Positions 15,465 to 25,300 of a stretch of DNA of 64,000 bases are shown here, in pieces. The translations under genes and the position numbers were made by a program. This DNA is from DASXUX01 sp036504595. GTDB taxonomy: Bacteria > Planctomycetota > SZUA-567 > H5-PLA8. The notes under the pieces are model-generated. The model worked only from the letters and a program-made list of their open reading frames with translations, was not told the DNA's origin and made no database searches. The stretch spans positions 62,001-126,000 of the forward strand of contig DASXUX010000056.1 in the NCBI GenBank assembly GCA_036504595.1, in the 5' to 3' direction. Within the stretch, counting starts at the first letter, position 1, and the number at the start of each line of letters is the position of its first letter.

Positions 15465-15496
15465 TGATGGGTGACGGGTGACGGGTGACGGGTGAT
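15465..15496. repeat. GTGACGG tandem array
   Basis: Four copies of GGGTGAC(G) just upstream of the HEAT gene start. The reverse-complement array GTCACTC/GTCACCC lies at 15851-15877, at the other end of this 416-base gap, so the two could pair around the large inverted repeat between them. Confidence 0.85.
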
Positions 15497-15548
15497 AAGG
15501 CTTTGTCGGAGGCGTTCGGCTGAGCCGAGCCACTTCGCCCCGAAGGGG

Positions 15549-15745
15549 CCGTACAAGTCAGCCCAGGGCAAGCGAGCAACGCGAGCGCCGCCCTGGGTTG
15601 CGCGGGCGCCTGTTCTTGGTCGCCCTGGAAGGGCCAAACACTGCCGCGCCTTGTCTGGCCCTTTCAGGGCGTCGGAGTCCATAAGGCCCTCAGACCCAGG
15701 GCGGCGAGCCGCTGCGCGTCTCTTGCCCTGGGCTGACTTGTACGG
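15549..15745. repeat. Large nested inverted repeat, ~200 bp
   Basis: Outer arms: 15549-15598 starts CCGTACAAGTCAGCCCAGGG, and 15694-15745 ends with its reverse complement. Inner arms: 15621-15640 (CGCCCTGGAAGGGCCAAACA) pairs with 15652-15671 (TGTCTGGCCCTTTCAGGGCG). It forms a long two-tier hairpin in the 416-base gap between the HEAT gene and aroDE. The rest of that gap holds the two GTCAC-type arrays; I see no gene in it. Confidence 0.85.
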
Positions 15746-15850
15746 CGCTTTCAGCGCGGGAGCATGAGAGCGCCCAACATTTCCCGAGACGATCATGGCT
15801 GTCCTGAATCCCCAAACTCAGATGCCATCCGCGCGACCAGGAGAACCGCT

Positions 15851-15877
15851 CTCACTCGTCACTCGTCACCCGTCACT
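15851..15877. repeat. CTCGTCAC/CCCGTCAC array
   Basis: Three copies. Inverted partner of 15465-15496. It abuts the aroDE stop codon. Confidence 0.8.
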
Positions 15878-17388
15878 TACTTGTGTGCCTGCTGCTTCTT
15901 CAGAGTTTCCAGCAGCACCTTTTCAACTTCGGGTATGGGCGGGCAGCGGCCCGTCCACAGTTCAAACTGGCGCACGCCCTGCCGGACGAACATGGACAGC
16001 CCCGACACGGTCTTGCATCCCCGTTCCTCCGCCCATTTCAGGAATTGCGTGCGCAGCGGATTGTAGACGACGTCAAAGACAACGCTGCCCGGGGGTATCT
16101 GTTCTTTCTCCAGCGGCGACTGCTGCACGTTCGGATGCATTCCGACCGGCGTCGTGTTGACCACCACGTCAACTTTTCGCTGCACCAACTCCGACGCCGC
16201 GACGACCGTCGCGCCCACGGCTTTGGCCAGCGCTTCGGCGCGGTCGCGAGCGACATCGAAGAGGAACACTTCCGCGGCGCCGCGCATCTTCGCGCCGTGC
16301 GCCAGAGCCTTTCCCGCGCCGCCGGCCCCCAGGATCGCGACCTTCTTCCCCGCGACGGGCCCGCCGACGGCCTCGAGACTGTCCATGGCGGCGGCAACGT
16401 CGGTGTTCAGGCCCTGCCAACTGCCATCCGGGCGCAGCACCAGTGTGTTGACGGCTCCGACGGCTTTCGCCACGGGGTCCAGTTCCGTGCAGATGGCCGC
16501 GATCGTCTCCTTGTGCGGAATGGTGACAGAAAGGCCTTTCAGCCCGAGCGGCGCAAAGTCCACGACAAACTCCAGCGGATCGCTTTCGACCTTGAACGGG
16601 ATGTACACGCCGTCCATTCCCAACAGCCGCAGCGCGGTATTGTGCAGCAGCGGCGACAGCGAGTGGCCAATGGGATTGCCGATGACCGCGTAAACGGGCC
16701 AGCCCGGCTGAATGTCCCGGTAGCGATACAGCTCTTCAAGCTCCCGCCACGTCGGCTGGCCGGGCGCGGTGCCCGGACTGCCTTCGCCGCGCGCATAGGT
16801 GAATGGCGCTCCGAACAGCGGCCCGGCCACACGTGTCCAGAAGCCCGCTTCGCCCATGCCCAGCGTGATCAGCGGCACGTGCGCGTTCCTGGCCGCGATC
16901 AGCAGCTTCAGCAGCGGCAGGCTGTCGTCCACCATCTGCGGCAAGCAGGCGATCTTGACGATGTCCGCGCCCGTCTCGCGCATCGTTCGCCACTGGCGCA
17001 GAAGCTGGCCCAAATCCGGCACGCCGCCAAAGCTGTGGTAGCTGAGGATGACCTTGGCGTTGCATTTCTCGAACTTCGCCAACGTCGTCCGAGCTTCGAT
17101 ATCCACGTATCGCACGCCCCGGTGAGCCGCGTACTGCAGATAGCCGAGGCGCTCCGCGTCCGTCGCGTGAGGGTTTCGGCCGCCTTCAGCCGGATGCCGG
17201 TAGGTCACCACGACGTTATGGCCAAGCACATTCAGCGCGCGGTCCAGCGCTACCGTGCTCAGATCCGAATACGAATCCAGCCGCAGCTCAATGATGAACC
17301 CATCGCGGCCCGCCAGCTCGCGGAATTCCGGATCGGCCAGCAAGTCCGACAGCGAACCATGGTGCGACGCGACACAAATCTCAGCCAT
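15877..17388 (-). CDS. aroDE: Bifunctional type I 3-dehydroquinate dehydratase / shikimate dehydrogenase
   Basis: 503 residues, two domains. Residues 1-225 are a type I dehydroquinate dehydratase: the EIELR-like barrel strand (FIIELRLD), His118 in ILSYHSFGG and Lys145 in DIVKIACLPQ, which forms the Schiff base. Residues 232-503 are shikimate dehydrogenase: GNPIGHSLSPLLHN (237-250, substrate site), NTDVAAAMDSL and the nucleotide-binding loop ILGAGGAGKA. Together they catalyse two consecutive shikimate-pathway steps, 3-dehydroquinate to 3-dehydroshikimate to shikimate. The same fusion is known from plants, Chlamydiae and Planctomycetes, supporting the PVC assignment. The prephenate-branch gene pheA is elsewhere in the window. 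The ATG at 17388 is the only sensible start. Confidence 0.95.
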   Translation of the reverse strand: MAEICVASHHGSLSDLLADPEFRELAGRDGFIIELRLDSYSDLSTVALDRALNVLGHNVVVTYRHPAEGGRNPHATDAERLGYLQYAAHRGVRYVDIEARTTLAKFEKCNAKVILSYHSFGGVPDLGQLLRQWRTMRETGADIVKIACLPQMVDDSLPLLKLLIAARNAHVPLITLGMGEAGFWTRVAGPLFGAPFTYARGEGSPGTAPGQPTWRELEELYRYRDIQPGWPVYAVIGNPIGHSLSPLLHNTALRLLGMDGVYIPFKVESDPLEFVVDFAPLGLKGLSVTIPHKETIAAICTELDPVAKAVGAVNTLVLRPDGSWQGLNTDVAAAMDSLEAVGGPVAGKKVAILGAGGAGKALAHGAKMRGAAEVFLFDVARDRAEALAKAVGATVVAASELVQRKVDVVVNTTPVGMHPNVQQSPLEKEQIPPGSVVFDVVYNPLRTQFLKWAEERGCKTVSGLSMFVRQGVRQFELWTGRCPPIPEVEKVLLETLKKQQAHK

Positions 17389-17479
17389 GCTTAGGATTCC
17401 CCGCTCGTCAGGACTGCGATCCGTCTTCTGAGTCCTGTGTCCCCGTTCGTTCCTGCCTACTGCTGCTGCCTACTGCCGA

Positions 17480-17788
17480 CTAGATTTGTTCCGTCTGCTC
17501 CACCGTCCCAATGATGATCTTGCCATCACCGATCCGCCCCGTGCGCGCCCCCTCGGTCAGCGCTTCGGCCACTTTGTCGGAGACTTCATCTTCACAGTAT
17601 ACCTCAACGCGAGCCTTTGGGAGAAATGTGTACTCGTATTCCTCGCCCTTGTACTGCTCCAGATGCCCCTTCTGCCGCCCATAGCCGCGCACTTCGGTAA
17701 TCAGCACGTCCAGCACCCCGTCGGTCGGTAGTCGCGACAAAATGGACTCCAACTTGAAGGGCTTGATGTACGCCGTGTATTTTTTCAT
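17480..17788 (-). CDS. P-II family nitrogen-regulatory protein
   Basis: 102 residues, slightly shorter than the usual 112. It keeps the whole fold: MKKYTAYIKPFKL at the start, the T-loop GRQKGHLEQYKGEEYEYTF with Tyr at position 51 (the uridylylation site in enteric GlnB) and TGRIGDGKIIIG near the C-terminus (ATP-binding B/C loop region). P-II trimers sense ATP/ADP and 2-oxoglutarate and control ammonium transport, glutamine synthetase or arginine synthesis. Here it is not next to amtB or glnA but directly downstream of argC in the same orientation. That is suggestive, because P-II controls N-acetylglutamate kinase in some bacteria and plants; the link is inference. The missing tail would normally contribute to ATP binding. 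Confidence 0.9.
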   Translation of the reverse strand: MKKYTAYIKPFKLESILSRLPTDGVLDVLITEVRGYGRQKGHLEQYKGEEYEYTFLPKARVEVYCEDEVSDKVAEALTEGARTGRIGDGKIIIGTVEQTEQI

Positions 17789-17817
17789 GTCCGCGCTCTT
17801 GGTTGCGTTGCTGTTCT

Positions 17818-17870
17818 CCCCTCCCCGCCGAGGGGAGGGGCCGGGGGAGGGGTTTGCGGCAGAGCCGCAA
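17818..17870. repeat. Two hairpins between argC and the P-II gene
   Basis: CCCCTCCCC/GGGGAGGGG (17818-17840) and TTGCGGC-AGA-GCCGCAA (17854-17870). Neither is followed by a T-run on the minus strand, so they look like repeat hairpins rather than canonical terminators. Confidence 0.65.
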
Positions 17871-17877
17871 TTGTGCC

Positions 17878-18951
17878 TTAAAGACTTCTGCCCCTCAAGC
17901 CCATCGTCTCCTCAAACCCGCACATCAGGTTCAAGTTCTGCAGCGCCTGCCCCGCCGCGCCCTTCACCAGATTGTCCAGAGCCGACGTGAACACAACCTG
18001 GTTGCTTCGCTCGAGGACACTCACCGACACGTCGCAGTAATTGCTTCGCACGACGTTGCTCACCGCGACCTGGTCAAGCGCATCGAGCACTCTCACAAAT
18101 GGCGCCTGGCGTTTCGCGTAGAAACTCTTCATCGCGTCCAGCGCTTGAGCGCTCGTCAGTCCCGCCTTCGGCCGCGCAAAGGTCGTGGTCAGAATCCCGC
18201 GGTCCAGCGGCACCAGATGCGGCACAAACGTCAGCGTTAGCGGCGGGTAGTTCTGGCGTCCCCGCCCGCAATACATCGTCAACGCGTTCTCGATCTCCGG
18301 CGTGTGCCGATGTGAGCCGACATTGTAGGCTTTCATGTTGCCGTCGATATCGACAAACAGGTTGCTCTGCTTCTGGTTGAACTGCCGCCCCGCGCCGCTC
18401 AGTCCCGAATACGAATCGACCACAATCCCGTCGCGCTCGATCAACCCGCCGTCCAGTAGCGGCGCCAACGCGAGCACCGCACTGGTGACGTAGCAGCCCG
18501 GGTTGCCGACCAGCTTCGCCCCGCAAATCTGCTCCGCGAAGAGTTCCGGCAAGCCGTACACGCTCTGTTCCAGGAGATCCTTGCAGCCGTGCGGCTCTTT
18601 GTACCAGCGCTCGTAGATCGCTGGGTCTTTGAAGCGGAACTCGCCGCCCATGTCGATGACTTTTGCGCCCAGCTTGATCAGCCCCGGCACGACCGCGAAC
18701 GATTCCGTCCCCTTCTTTGCCGTGAACACGACATCGCTGTGCTTGGCGACTTCTTCCGCCGTTGCGGCGCACGTCTTCAAATCCGTTTCGCCGCGCAGTG
18801 CCGGCAGCAGTTCGCCAATCGGCTTCCCCGCCGCGTGATCCGATACCAGCAACGAAAGCTTGCACTTGGGATGCCCCAGCACCGCGCGGATCAGGCACTC
18901 GCCCACCAGCCCCGTCGCGCCCACAATTGAAACTCGAACGTCTTTCTGCAT
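17878..18951 (-). CDS. argC: N-acetyl-gamma-glutamyl-phosphate reductase
   Basis: 357 residues from the ATG at 18951. Arginine biosynthesis step 3: NADPH-dependent reduction of N-acetylglutamyl phosphate to the semialdehyde. The Rossmann loop is VGATGLVGECLIRA near the N-terminus; the active-site Cys is about residue 153 in LVGNPGCYVTSAVLALAPL, the ArgC signature; the substrate region YSGLSGAGR also matches. Length fits the family (about 340-360). An ATG seven codons upstream (18972) has a fair ribosome site and is an alternative start. The next gene downstream in the same direction is the P-II regulator, 89 bp away. Confidence 0.95.
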   Translation of the reverse strand: MQKDVRVSIVGATGLVGECLIRAVLGHPKCKLSLLVSDHAAGKPIGELLPALRGETDLKTCAATAEEVAKHSDVVFTAKKGTESFAVVPGLIKLGAKVIDMGGEFRFKDPAIYERWYKEPHGCKDLLEQSVYGLPELFAEQICGAKLVGNPGCYVTSAVLALAPLLDGGLIERDGIVVDSYSGLSGAGRQFNQKQSNLFVDIDGNMKAYNVGSHRHTPEIENALTMYCGRGRQNYPPLTLTFVPHLVPLDRGILTTTFARPKAGLTSAQALDAMKSFYAKRQAPFVRVLDALDQVAVSNVVRSNYCDVSVSVLERSNQVVFTSALDNLVKGAAGQALQNLNLMCGFEETMGLRGRSL

Positions 18952-18997
18952 TTTCGGAAAGCTCCCTCGCATCTGCCCACCACGTTATATCTTTCTG

Positions 18998-19348
18998 AAG
19001 GAAAGTGCAAACGGCAGGGTGCAGGGGCAGGGTTCAGGGGCGGGGTTCGGGGTTCAGGGGTCAGTGAAGGCCTTACCCTGAAGCAGATACCCGGCGTCAT
19101 CGGAATATTTCGCGGGTGAGTGCCGTAGGCACCAGATGCGTTCCAAAGAGATCACGAGAACTCTTCAACCTCTCGTCCACGCGAAGGCCATCGTAAGCGC
19201 GGCTCAAGGCTTCTTGTCGCTACGCGACCCACCCGAAAGCTGGCGCTTTCGGGCGGGCCACCCTGCGCCTCAGCACTCAGTACTAAGGTGCAGGCAAGGA
19301 CGCCTGCGTTCCTACCCTGAACCCTGAACCCTGAACTCCGAACCCTGC
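18998..19348. repeat. Repeat-filled gap: TTCAGGG arrays and hairpins
   Basis: The ~400-base gap between argC and the ThuA gene holds no gene I can support. It has a GGGGTTCAGGG/TTCGGGG array at 19017-19064 and the inverted CCCTGAA array at 19314-19347. A perfect hairpin CCCGAAAGC-TGGC-GCTTTCGGG lies at 19232-19253, and a GCAGGC/GCCTGC repeat at about 19291-19313. The two arrays could pair over ~250 bases. Confidence 0.8.
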
Positions 19349-19350
19349 CT

Positions 19351-20364
19351 TCAAGGCATCGCGTGCGCGCTCGGCTTCACGCCCTTCCGGTGCTTCGCAA
19401 ACCCCATCGGCAGCGCTTGATACTCGCCAATAATATCGACCTTCGCCTTCTCCGGGATCTTCTCTTCCAGCCCCACGGCCCAATAGCACGCGTTGACCAG
19501 CAAGCGGCGGAAGCCTTCGCTCTCGAAATCCTTCGCGCAGCCCAGCGTGGTCGTGAACACGCGCGCTTTCTTGCCTTCTGATCCAGTGAAGCTCTTCGTC
19601 CATGCAATCGGCATCATCGGGTTGTTCTTCGCCCCTTCGAGCGGCTTGTCGGTCGGCTGCATTCCCGTGAGCACCTGGCCCATGATCACCGGCACGCTGT
19701 CGCCCGGCAACGGCAGGCGGACCTGATACACATCCGTCGGGCCCCAGATGTCTTCGCAGCCGCGCACGATGGGGTTCTTCTCCTGCCCTGGAGCCACCAC
19801 GCCGCGCTGGCTTTCAGTGCCGTGTTTGCCGTGATGGTTGATCCACGTTTCGCCGAGCACCTGGCGGCCGAAGCCTTGTTCGAAGCCCGCGACCTTTGAC
19901 GCATAGTCCCATTTCACGTAAGGATGATCGGCGGGGAATTTGAACGCGTGCGTCGCGGTGCGAATGCCGATGATCGGCTTGCCCGAATTTGTGTACTCAT
20001 CGATGTACTTCATCTGTTCGGGCGGCAGATTGCGCCAGCGCGTGAAGATGACCATCAGGTCCGCGTCCTTGAGCGCCTCCAGTCCCGGAATGTTGTTGTT
20101 GACGACCGTGTCGATCTCGCCCGTCTTCGGATCGACCGCAAACAACACCGTGCAGTTGAACCCGTGATACTTCGACAGAATCTTTCCAAGCTGCGAGCAC
20201 AACTCTTCCGAGCGGTACTCTTCATCCCCGCTGACCAGCACCACCTTCTTGCCCTTGCCCGGCCCATCCGCGCCTTGATACGAAACCCATTGGTCTTCGC
20301 TCTTTGCTGTCGTCATGATCAGGCCCATCAGAATTGTGTTGGCGAGCAGACTTCGCAAGTTCAT
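19351..20364 (-). CDS. Exported ThuA-like protein
   Basis: 337 residues. An N-terminal hydrophobic stretch (about 5-20, ending near TTAKSE) is a signal peptide. The body follows the ThuA (trehalose-utilisation, glutamine-amidotransferase-like) pattern: KKVVLVSGDEEYRSEE, DADLMVIFTRWRNLP, a KPIIGIRTATHAF strand-turn and a late VFTTTLGCAKDFE before the C-terminus. ThuA proteins have a class I amidotransferase-like fold; in PVC bacteria they often accompany oxidoreductases or sulfatases and probably act in sugar catabolism. It is divergent (236 bp apart) from the Gfo/Idh/MocA gene, consistent with a shared sugar function. Exact reaction unknown. Confidence 0.85.
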   Translation of the reverse strand: MNLRSLLANTILMGLIMTTAKSEDQWVSYQGADGPGKGKKVVLVSGDEEYRSEELCSQLGKILSKYHGFNCTVLFAVDPKTGEIDTVVNNNIPGLEALKDADLMVIFTRWRNLPPEQMKYIDEYTNSGKPIIGIRTATHAFKFPADHPYVKWDYASKVAGFEQGFGRQVLGETWINHHGKHGTESQRGVVAPGQEKNPIVRGCEDIWGPTDVYQVRLPLPGDSVPVIMGQVLTGMQPTDKPLEGAKNNPMMPIAWTKSFTGSEGKKARVFTTTLGCAKDFESEGFRRLLVNACYWAVGLEEKIPEKAKVDIIGEYQALPMGFAKHRKGVKPSAHAMP

Positions 20365-20384
20365 CGCATTCCCCTATCGTTGAG

Positions 20385-20474
20385 CGGGTATCGGGTATGG
20401 GGCATAGGGTATGGGGATGGCTGGACCATCACAATCCTTCCCGATACCCCATACCCTATACCCCATACCCCCAC
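20385..20474. repeat. GGTATGGGG / CCCCATACC inverted arrays
   Basis: Units like GGTATCGGGTATGGGG (20385-20420) and the reverse complement CCCCATACCCTATACCCC (about 20446-20470), separated by ~20 bases. They would form a long hairpin in the gap between the divergent ThuA and Gfo/Idh/MocA genes. Confidence 0.85.
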
Positions 20475-20565
20475 ACCGCTGTTCAACTTTTACCACTGGT
20501 CACCCGCGCAAGAACTCCGTGGGCGGCCGGGGTATACGATAGCATCGGATTTCTACGGACGTTTC

Positions 20566-20588
20566 GCAATCCAGGAGGATTGCGCTAC
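20566..20588. repeat. GCAATCC-AGGA-GGATTGC palindrome, copy 1
   Basis: 7-bp arms, AGGA loop, followed by GCTAC. Also at 39577-39599, 39684-39706 and (extended to 10-bp arms) 60706-60729. Here it sits two bases before the AGGAGG of the next gene and itself contains AGGAGG, an anti-Shine-Dalgarno-like loop. Confidence 0.85.
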
Positions 20589-20600
20589 AGGAGGCCTTCC

Positions 20601-21938
20601 ATGACCACCCCAAACAATCTACCCAGCCGCCGCGGATTTTTGAAGGGCTCCGGCGCCACCGCCGCTGCGGCTGCCTTGGCCGGCGCGATCAGCGCCGCCA
20701 AACCCGGCTACACGGCCGAAAGCAACACCATCAAAATCGCGCTGGTTGGATGCGGCGGGCGCGGCACCGGCGCGGCCGCGCAGGCGCTTTCGACCAAAGG
20801 CCCGGTCAAGCTGCACGCGATGGCCGACGTGTTCTCCGATCGCCTCAACAGCAGCATGACTCACCTTAAGAAAATGGGCGACAAGGTTGACGTGCCGCAG
20901 GAGCGTCAGTTCCTCGGCTTTGACGGCTATAAGAAAGCCATCGATTCGTTGGGCAAAGGCGACGTCGTCCTGCTCACGACCCCGCCGGCCTTCCGCCCTA
21001 TGCATGTGGAATACGCCGTCGAAAGAGGCGTCAACGTCTTCATGGAAAAATCCTTCGCCGTGGACGGCCCCGGCCTGCGCCGCATGCTGAAGGCCGGCAA
21101 ACTCGCGACCGAGAAGAATCTGAAGATCGCCGGCGGTTTGATGTCGCGGCATTCGTACGCGCTGAATGCGACCATCGACAAGATTCACGAAGGCCTGATC
21201 GGCGACGTCATCACCTGCTGGGCTTACCGCGTTCACGCGCCCGTGGGATATACGGGCAAAGACAACCGCAACGAACTGATGCACCAGATCCGCAACTACT
21301 CGAATTACACCTGGCTCAACGGCAGCTTCATCCTCGATTGGCTCATTCACAACATCGACGTGTGCTGCTGGGTGAAGAATGCCTGGCCCGTCTCCGCTCA
21401 AGGCCAGGGCGGCCGGCAGGTTCGCACCGCCAACGACCAGCTCTTCGATCACTATGCGGTCGAGTACACCTTCCCCGACGGCACTCGCATGTTCGCTCAA
21501 GGCCGCCACATGGATAACTGCTGGGGCTTCTTCGGCGATATCATTCATGGCACGAAAGGTTCCGCTCGCCTGGGCGAAGGCCAGCCCAACCCGTACATCT
21601 ACAAAGGCTACAAGCAGACGCCCGAAGAACTCATTTTCGAATACAAAGGGCCCAAGCCCGACTTCTATCAGGTCGAACACGACCTGCTCTTCGACGCCAT
21701 CCGCAACGACAAGCCCTATAACGAAACTGAACGCTGCGTCTTCGCCGCCGCCTCCGGAATCCTCGGCCGCATGGCTGCTGAAAGCGGCCAGACGGTCACC
21801 TGGGACCAGATGATGAACTCCAATCTGGAACTCGCCCCCGGCCTGGACAAACTCACCGTGGACTCCGATCCGCCCGTCAAGGCCGACGCCGACGGACGCT
21901 ATCCGGTCGCGATGCCGGGAATCACGAAGGCGCTATAA
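20601..21938 (+). CDS. Tat-exported Gfo/Idh/MocA-family oxidoreductase
   Basis: 445 residues from the ATG at 20601, with AGGAGG seven bases upstream. The N-terminus has a twin-arginine signal (SRRGFLKG at 9-16) followed by an Ala-rich hydrophobic core to about residue 35. The NAD(P)-binding loop is ALVGCGGRGTG at 47-57; the Gfo/Idh/MocA C-terminal alpha/beta domain follows, with GGLMSRHSYALNATIDKI and WLIHNIDVCCWV. These enzymes oxidise or reduce sugars or their derivatives with a tightly held NAD(P); the Tat signal lets the folded protein leave the cytoplasm with cofactor. The divergent ThuA gene is its likely functional partner. Substrate cannot be read from sequence. Confidence 0.9.
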   Translation: MTTPNNLPSRRGFLKGSGATAAAAALAGAISAAKPGYTAESNTIKIALVGCGGRGTGAAAQALSTKGPVKLHAMADVFSDRLNSSMTHLKKMGDKVDVPQERQFLGFDGYKKAIDSLGKGDVVLLTTPPAFRPMHVEYAVERGVNVFMEKSFAVDGPGLRRMLKAGKLATEKNLKIAGGLMSRHSYALNATIDKIHEGLIGDVITCWAYRVHAPVGYTGKDNRNELMHQIRNYSNYTWLNGSFILDWLIHNIDVCCWVKNAWPVSAQGQGGRQVRTANDQLFDHYAVEYTFPDGTRMFAQGRHMDNCWGFFGDIIHGTKGSARLGEGQPNPYIYKGYKQTPEELIFEYKGPKPDFYQVEHDLLFDAIRNDKPYNETERCVFAAASGILGRMAAESGQTVTWDQMMNSNLELAPGLDKLTVDSDPPVKADADGRYPVAMPGITKAL

Positions 21939-21942
21939 CGAA

Positions 21943-22125
21943 GGGTTCAGGGTTCAGGGTTCGGGGTTCAGGGTGATTGGCTTGAGACCCTGAACCTGCC
22001 CCCGAACCAGTACCAGACACCAGACACAAGACCACCAGACCACTCCCAATTTGATGAAGGTTCAGGGGATTGGCTTTCGACCCTAGACCCCGAACCCTGA
22101 ACCCTGAACCCTGACCCCTGCCGTT
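21943..22125. repeat. TTCAGGG and CAGACACC arrays, multiple inverted copies
   Basis: GGGTTCAGGG units (21943-21975), then CCCTGAACC (22000), CCAGACACCAGACAC (22010-22047), GGTTCAGGGGATTGG and finally CCCTGAACCCTGAACC (22080-22115). Fills the ~330-base gap before the beta-repeat gene. A GATTGGCTT(G/T) flank occurs twice (about 21974 and 22062), so part of the block looks duplicated. I see no gene here. Confidence 0.85.
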
Positions 22126-22310
22126 CTGGACTGCCATTTGCGGCCACTTTATCGGGTTTTTCTGTTTGCATTTTGTTTGGGAAGTGAGAGTCGTAAGCAG
22201 CGACATGCGCTTCCTTGCGTTGCAGAATGCCCCGCTTCGTGGCTGGAGCGTCATGTCAAGACATCTTAGGGCCGCAAATGGTTGGTGAAATGCCAGTAAA
22301 GCTCAGGGCA

Positions 22311-25300
22311 ATGCAAGGCGCAAGCAACTCCGCTCGCGCGTTCATCGCGGCTCTCCTTCTGGGCGCGGCCTTCTTCGCCAGCCATGCTCAAGCCGGCACC
22401 ACTGGCACATGGACCGGCGCGGTCAGCAACAACTGGAATGACGCACGAAATTGGACCGGGGGCTTCCCCAATGGCAACGGCGATACCGCGGTTTTCGGCC
22501 CGCCTGGCCCAACAACACCGCTTACCGTCAACAATGACAACAACAACTTTAAGCTGAACTATATCAACTTTACGGGCGCCGGATACACGCTCACCGGAAA
22601 TCCGATCAACATCACCAATCCCGGCGCTGGCGGCGGCATATTGATGAACTGCGCGGGAACGAACACCATTGCCCTAAATATCGACGTCAGCGCGAACAAT
22701 CAGATCGATTTCGGCGTCAGCAACGCCGCTGGAGTACTCAAAATTACCGGCCCTATCACTGGCAATAAGGATGTTGGTTTCTATGGCGGGGCGACGCCCG
22801 GTCGAATCGAGCTTTCCGGGAACAATAATTACTCCAGCACCACCACGATCGACACGGGCGTCACGCTGGCGCTGTACAGCAGCAGCGCTCTGGGTACCAC
22901 CGTCAGCGGCACGACGCTCAACTCCGGCAGCATCGCCCTGAACAACAATATCACGGTGGCGGAGCCCATCAACTTGAACGGCGCGGGTGTGGGTGGCCGG
23001 GGCGCCATCTACAACGAAAGCGGAAGCAACACCTACAGCGGCGCCATTACCGTGCAGTCGGCGACCACGATCGGCGCGCAGGCCGGCACCCTGACGGTCA
23101 GTTCTGCCTTGAACAACGCCGGGTTTCCGTTGACCTTCACCGGAGCGGCCGGTGCAACGATTACAGCCAGCAATGTGATCAGCGGAACGGGCACGTTGAC
23201 CAAGACCGGCGCGGACGTGCTGGTGTTCACCGGCGCGAACACCTACTCCGGTATTACGACGATCTCGGCCGGAACGCTGCAGGTCGGCAACGCGGGAACC
23301 ACTGGAACCCTCGGCACCGGCAACGTAACGGACAACGCGCTGCTGCTGTTCAACCGCAGCAACGCCTTGACGGTCGGCAACACCATCAGCGGCACTGGCG
23401 CGCTCACCCAAGCCGGCGCGGGAACCCTGACGCTCAGCGCCGCCAACACGTACTCTGGAGCCACGACGATCTCCACCGGCACGCTCACGCTGGGGATCGC
23501 CAACGGCATAGGCAGCAGCAGCGCGGTCACCGTCACTGGCGGAGCGGTTTTCAACCTCGCCGGATTCTCCGACGCGATCGGCTCGCTGGCGGGAGCTGGC
23601 AACGTGACGTTGGGCGCTGGCACGCTGAGCGCCGGAAACGACAACACCAGCACGACCTACAGCGGCATCATGAGCGGCGGTGGCGGCCTGACCAAAACCG
23701 GGACCGGCACCATGACCCTCTCGGGCAACAACAGCTACACCGGCACCACCACTGTCAGCGCTGGGACGCTGATCGTCAACGGCACGCAAGGTTCGAGCGC
23801 CGTCTCGCTCAACGGCGGCGTGCTCGAAGGCGTGGGCACCGTCGGGAGCATTACCTCGACCGCCACCGGCGGGACGGTCTATCCTGGGCCGGGCACGAGC
23901 ACGCTGCATTCCGGCAACGTCACGCTGAATGCCGCCACAACGTTTACGGTGGATCTGAACGGCAACGCCGTCGGCAATCTGGCTACCGGCGCGGCCACCA
24001 CGATCAACCTGGCCAACGCTACCTTGAACTTGAACGTCATCTCGCCGCCCACTGTCGGCACCACCATGACGCTGATCAACAACGGCGGCGCCGGAGCCGT
24101 GACAGGCACTTTCAATGGCCTGGCCGAAGGCAGCACGTACTGGCTCGGCGGCGTGCCGTATTCGGTCAGTTATATCGGCGGCGATGGCAACGACGTGACG
24201 CTCACCCGGCAGGTCAGCATCACCGCGCGCCAAACAGTGGACAGCGACTTCGACGGCTATATCGACGCCATTCGCATCGTCACCGACGCGCCGCTCAACG
24301 ACAATTTCGCCGGAGTGAATATCTCTGTCGCCGGGTACACCGTGACCGGCTACGACACTGGGGGCACGGCCAACGATAATGAGTTCTTCATCCGGCTGAC
24401 CGAGAAAGCCGCGTGGGATACCGACGCGACGCCGGCCGTGCAGGTGCTGAACAGTGGCAGCCTTCATATGCAGGGCGCTTCGGCCAAGCTCGCGCTGGAC
24501 GCAGCGCCGGGCGTCAACGCCACCGACAAAGCCAAGCCGGTGCTGGTGCAGTCGATGTGGAACCCTTCGGCGGGCGGCGTGGAGGCCAATGATAGCATTA
24601 CACTGACCTTCAGCGAACCGGTCACGGTCATCTCCAACCGCCTGGCGACCGACGTGCTCGCGCTGCCTGTCACTGGAGATGCGTTTGGCGCCGGAGCGTT
24701 CATCAGCCAGATGCTGGTGCCTGCGGCCACAACCAATGTCACCTTGATGGGCAATCCGCTGCTGTCGCCGGGCGGACTGTACAGCCCTGCCTTCACGACA
24801 GCCGGCTCGCCATCGGGCCTGTATACAATCACGTATAATCCCAGCGGTACGGATTCGACTGGCAACGCCTACATCGTGGACGGGGCCGGCAACAATCTGC
24901 TGGCGACGAACTCGTTCAACAAGGCCATCGACTTGGGACCGGGGACGGCTGTCGTGTCCATGGCGTGGGACGATTTGACCATCACGCCAAAGACGTGGAA
25001 CGTTATCGACGATTTTGGAATTACCCGGCAGACTAACACTGACGTGCCAGCGGTGTCGCTAATTGCACGAAACACGGGCAACGTCCGCATCAACGTTGCC
25101 GTCAGTTGTACGGCCGCAAGTGCGCCCTCTGGGTGGAACTTGGCATCTACGTCGGCCTTGAACGCCTTCGAGATGAAACTGCTGGTAGGTGGGTTCCCAC
25201 TTGACCTTGCGACGGGCTCCAAATCGTTGGTGACAGCGATGTACTCCGGCCACCAACAACCCTTTGATCTGCGGATGGTTACGCCAGCAGACGCCACCGC

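Noticed and set aside
15461..15796. 112-codon upstream extension of the HEAT-repeat protein
   Set aside because: Encoded by an inverted repeat and a tandem array; a signal peptide begins exactly at the internal ATG 15460.
21943..22125. TTCAGGG arrays as telomere-like ends
   Set aside because: They are internal, degenerate, bidirectional and one of many array families in this window.
22674..24467. Long antisense open frame opposite the passenger gene
   Set aside because: Basic, low-complexity, no motifs; it is the shadow of the repetitive sense gene. The same holds for long antisense frames at 15883-17394, 33211-34944, 36152-37867 and 54915-56825.
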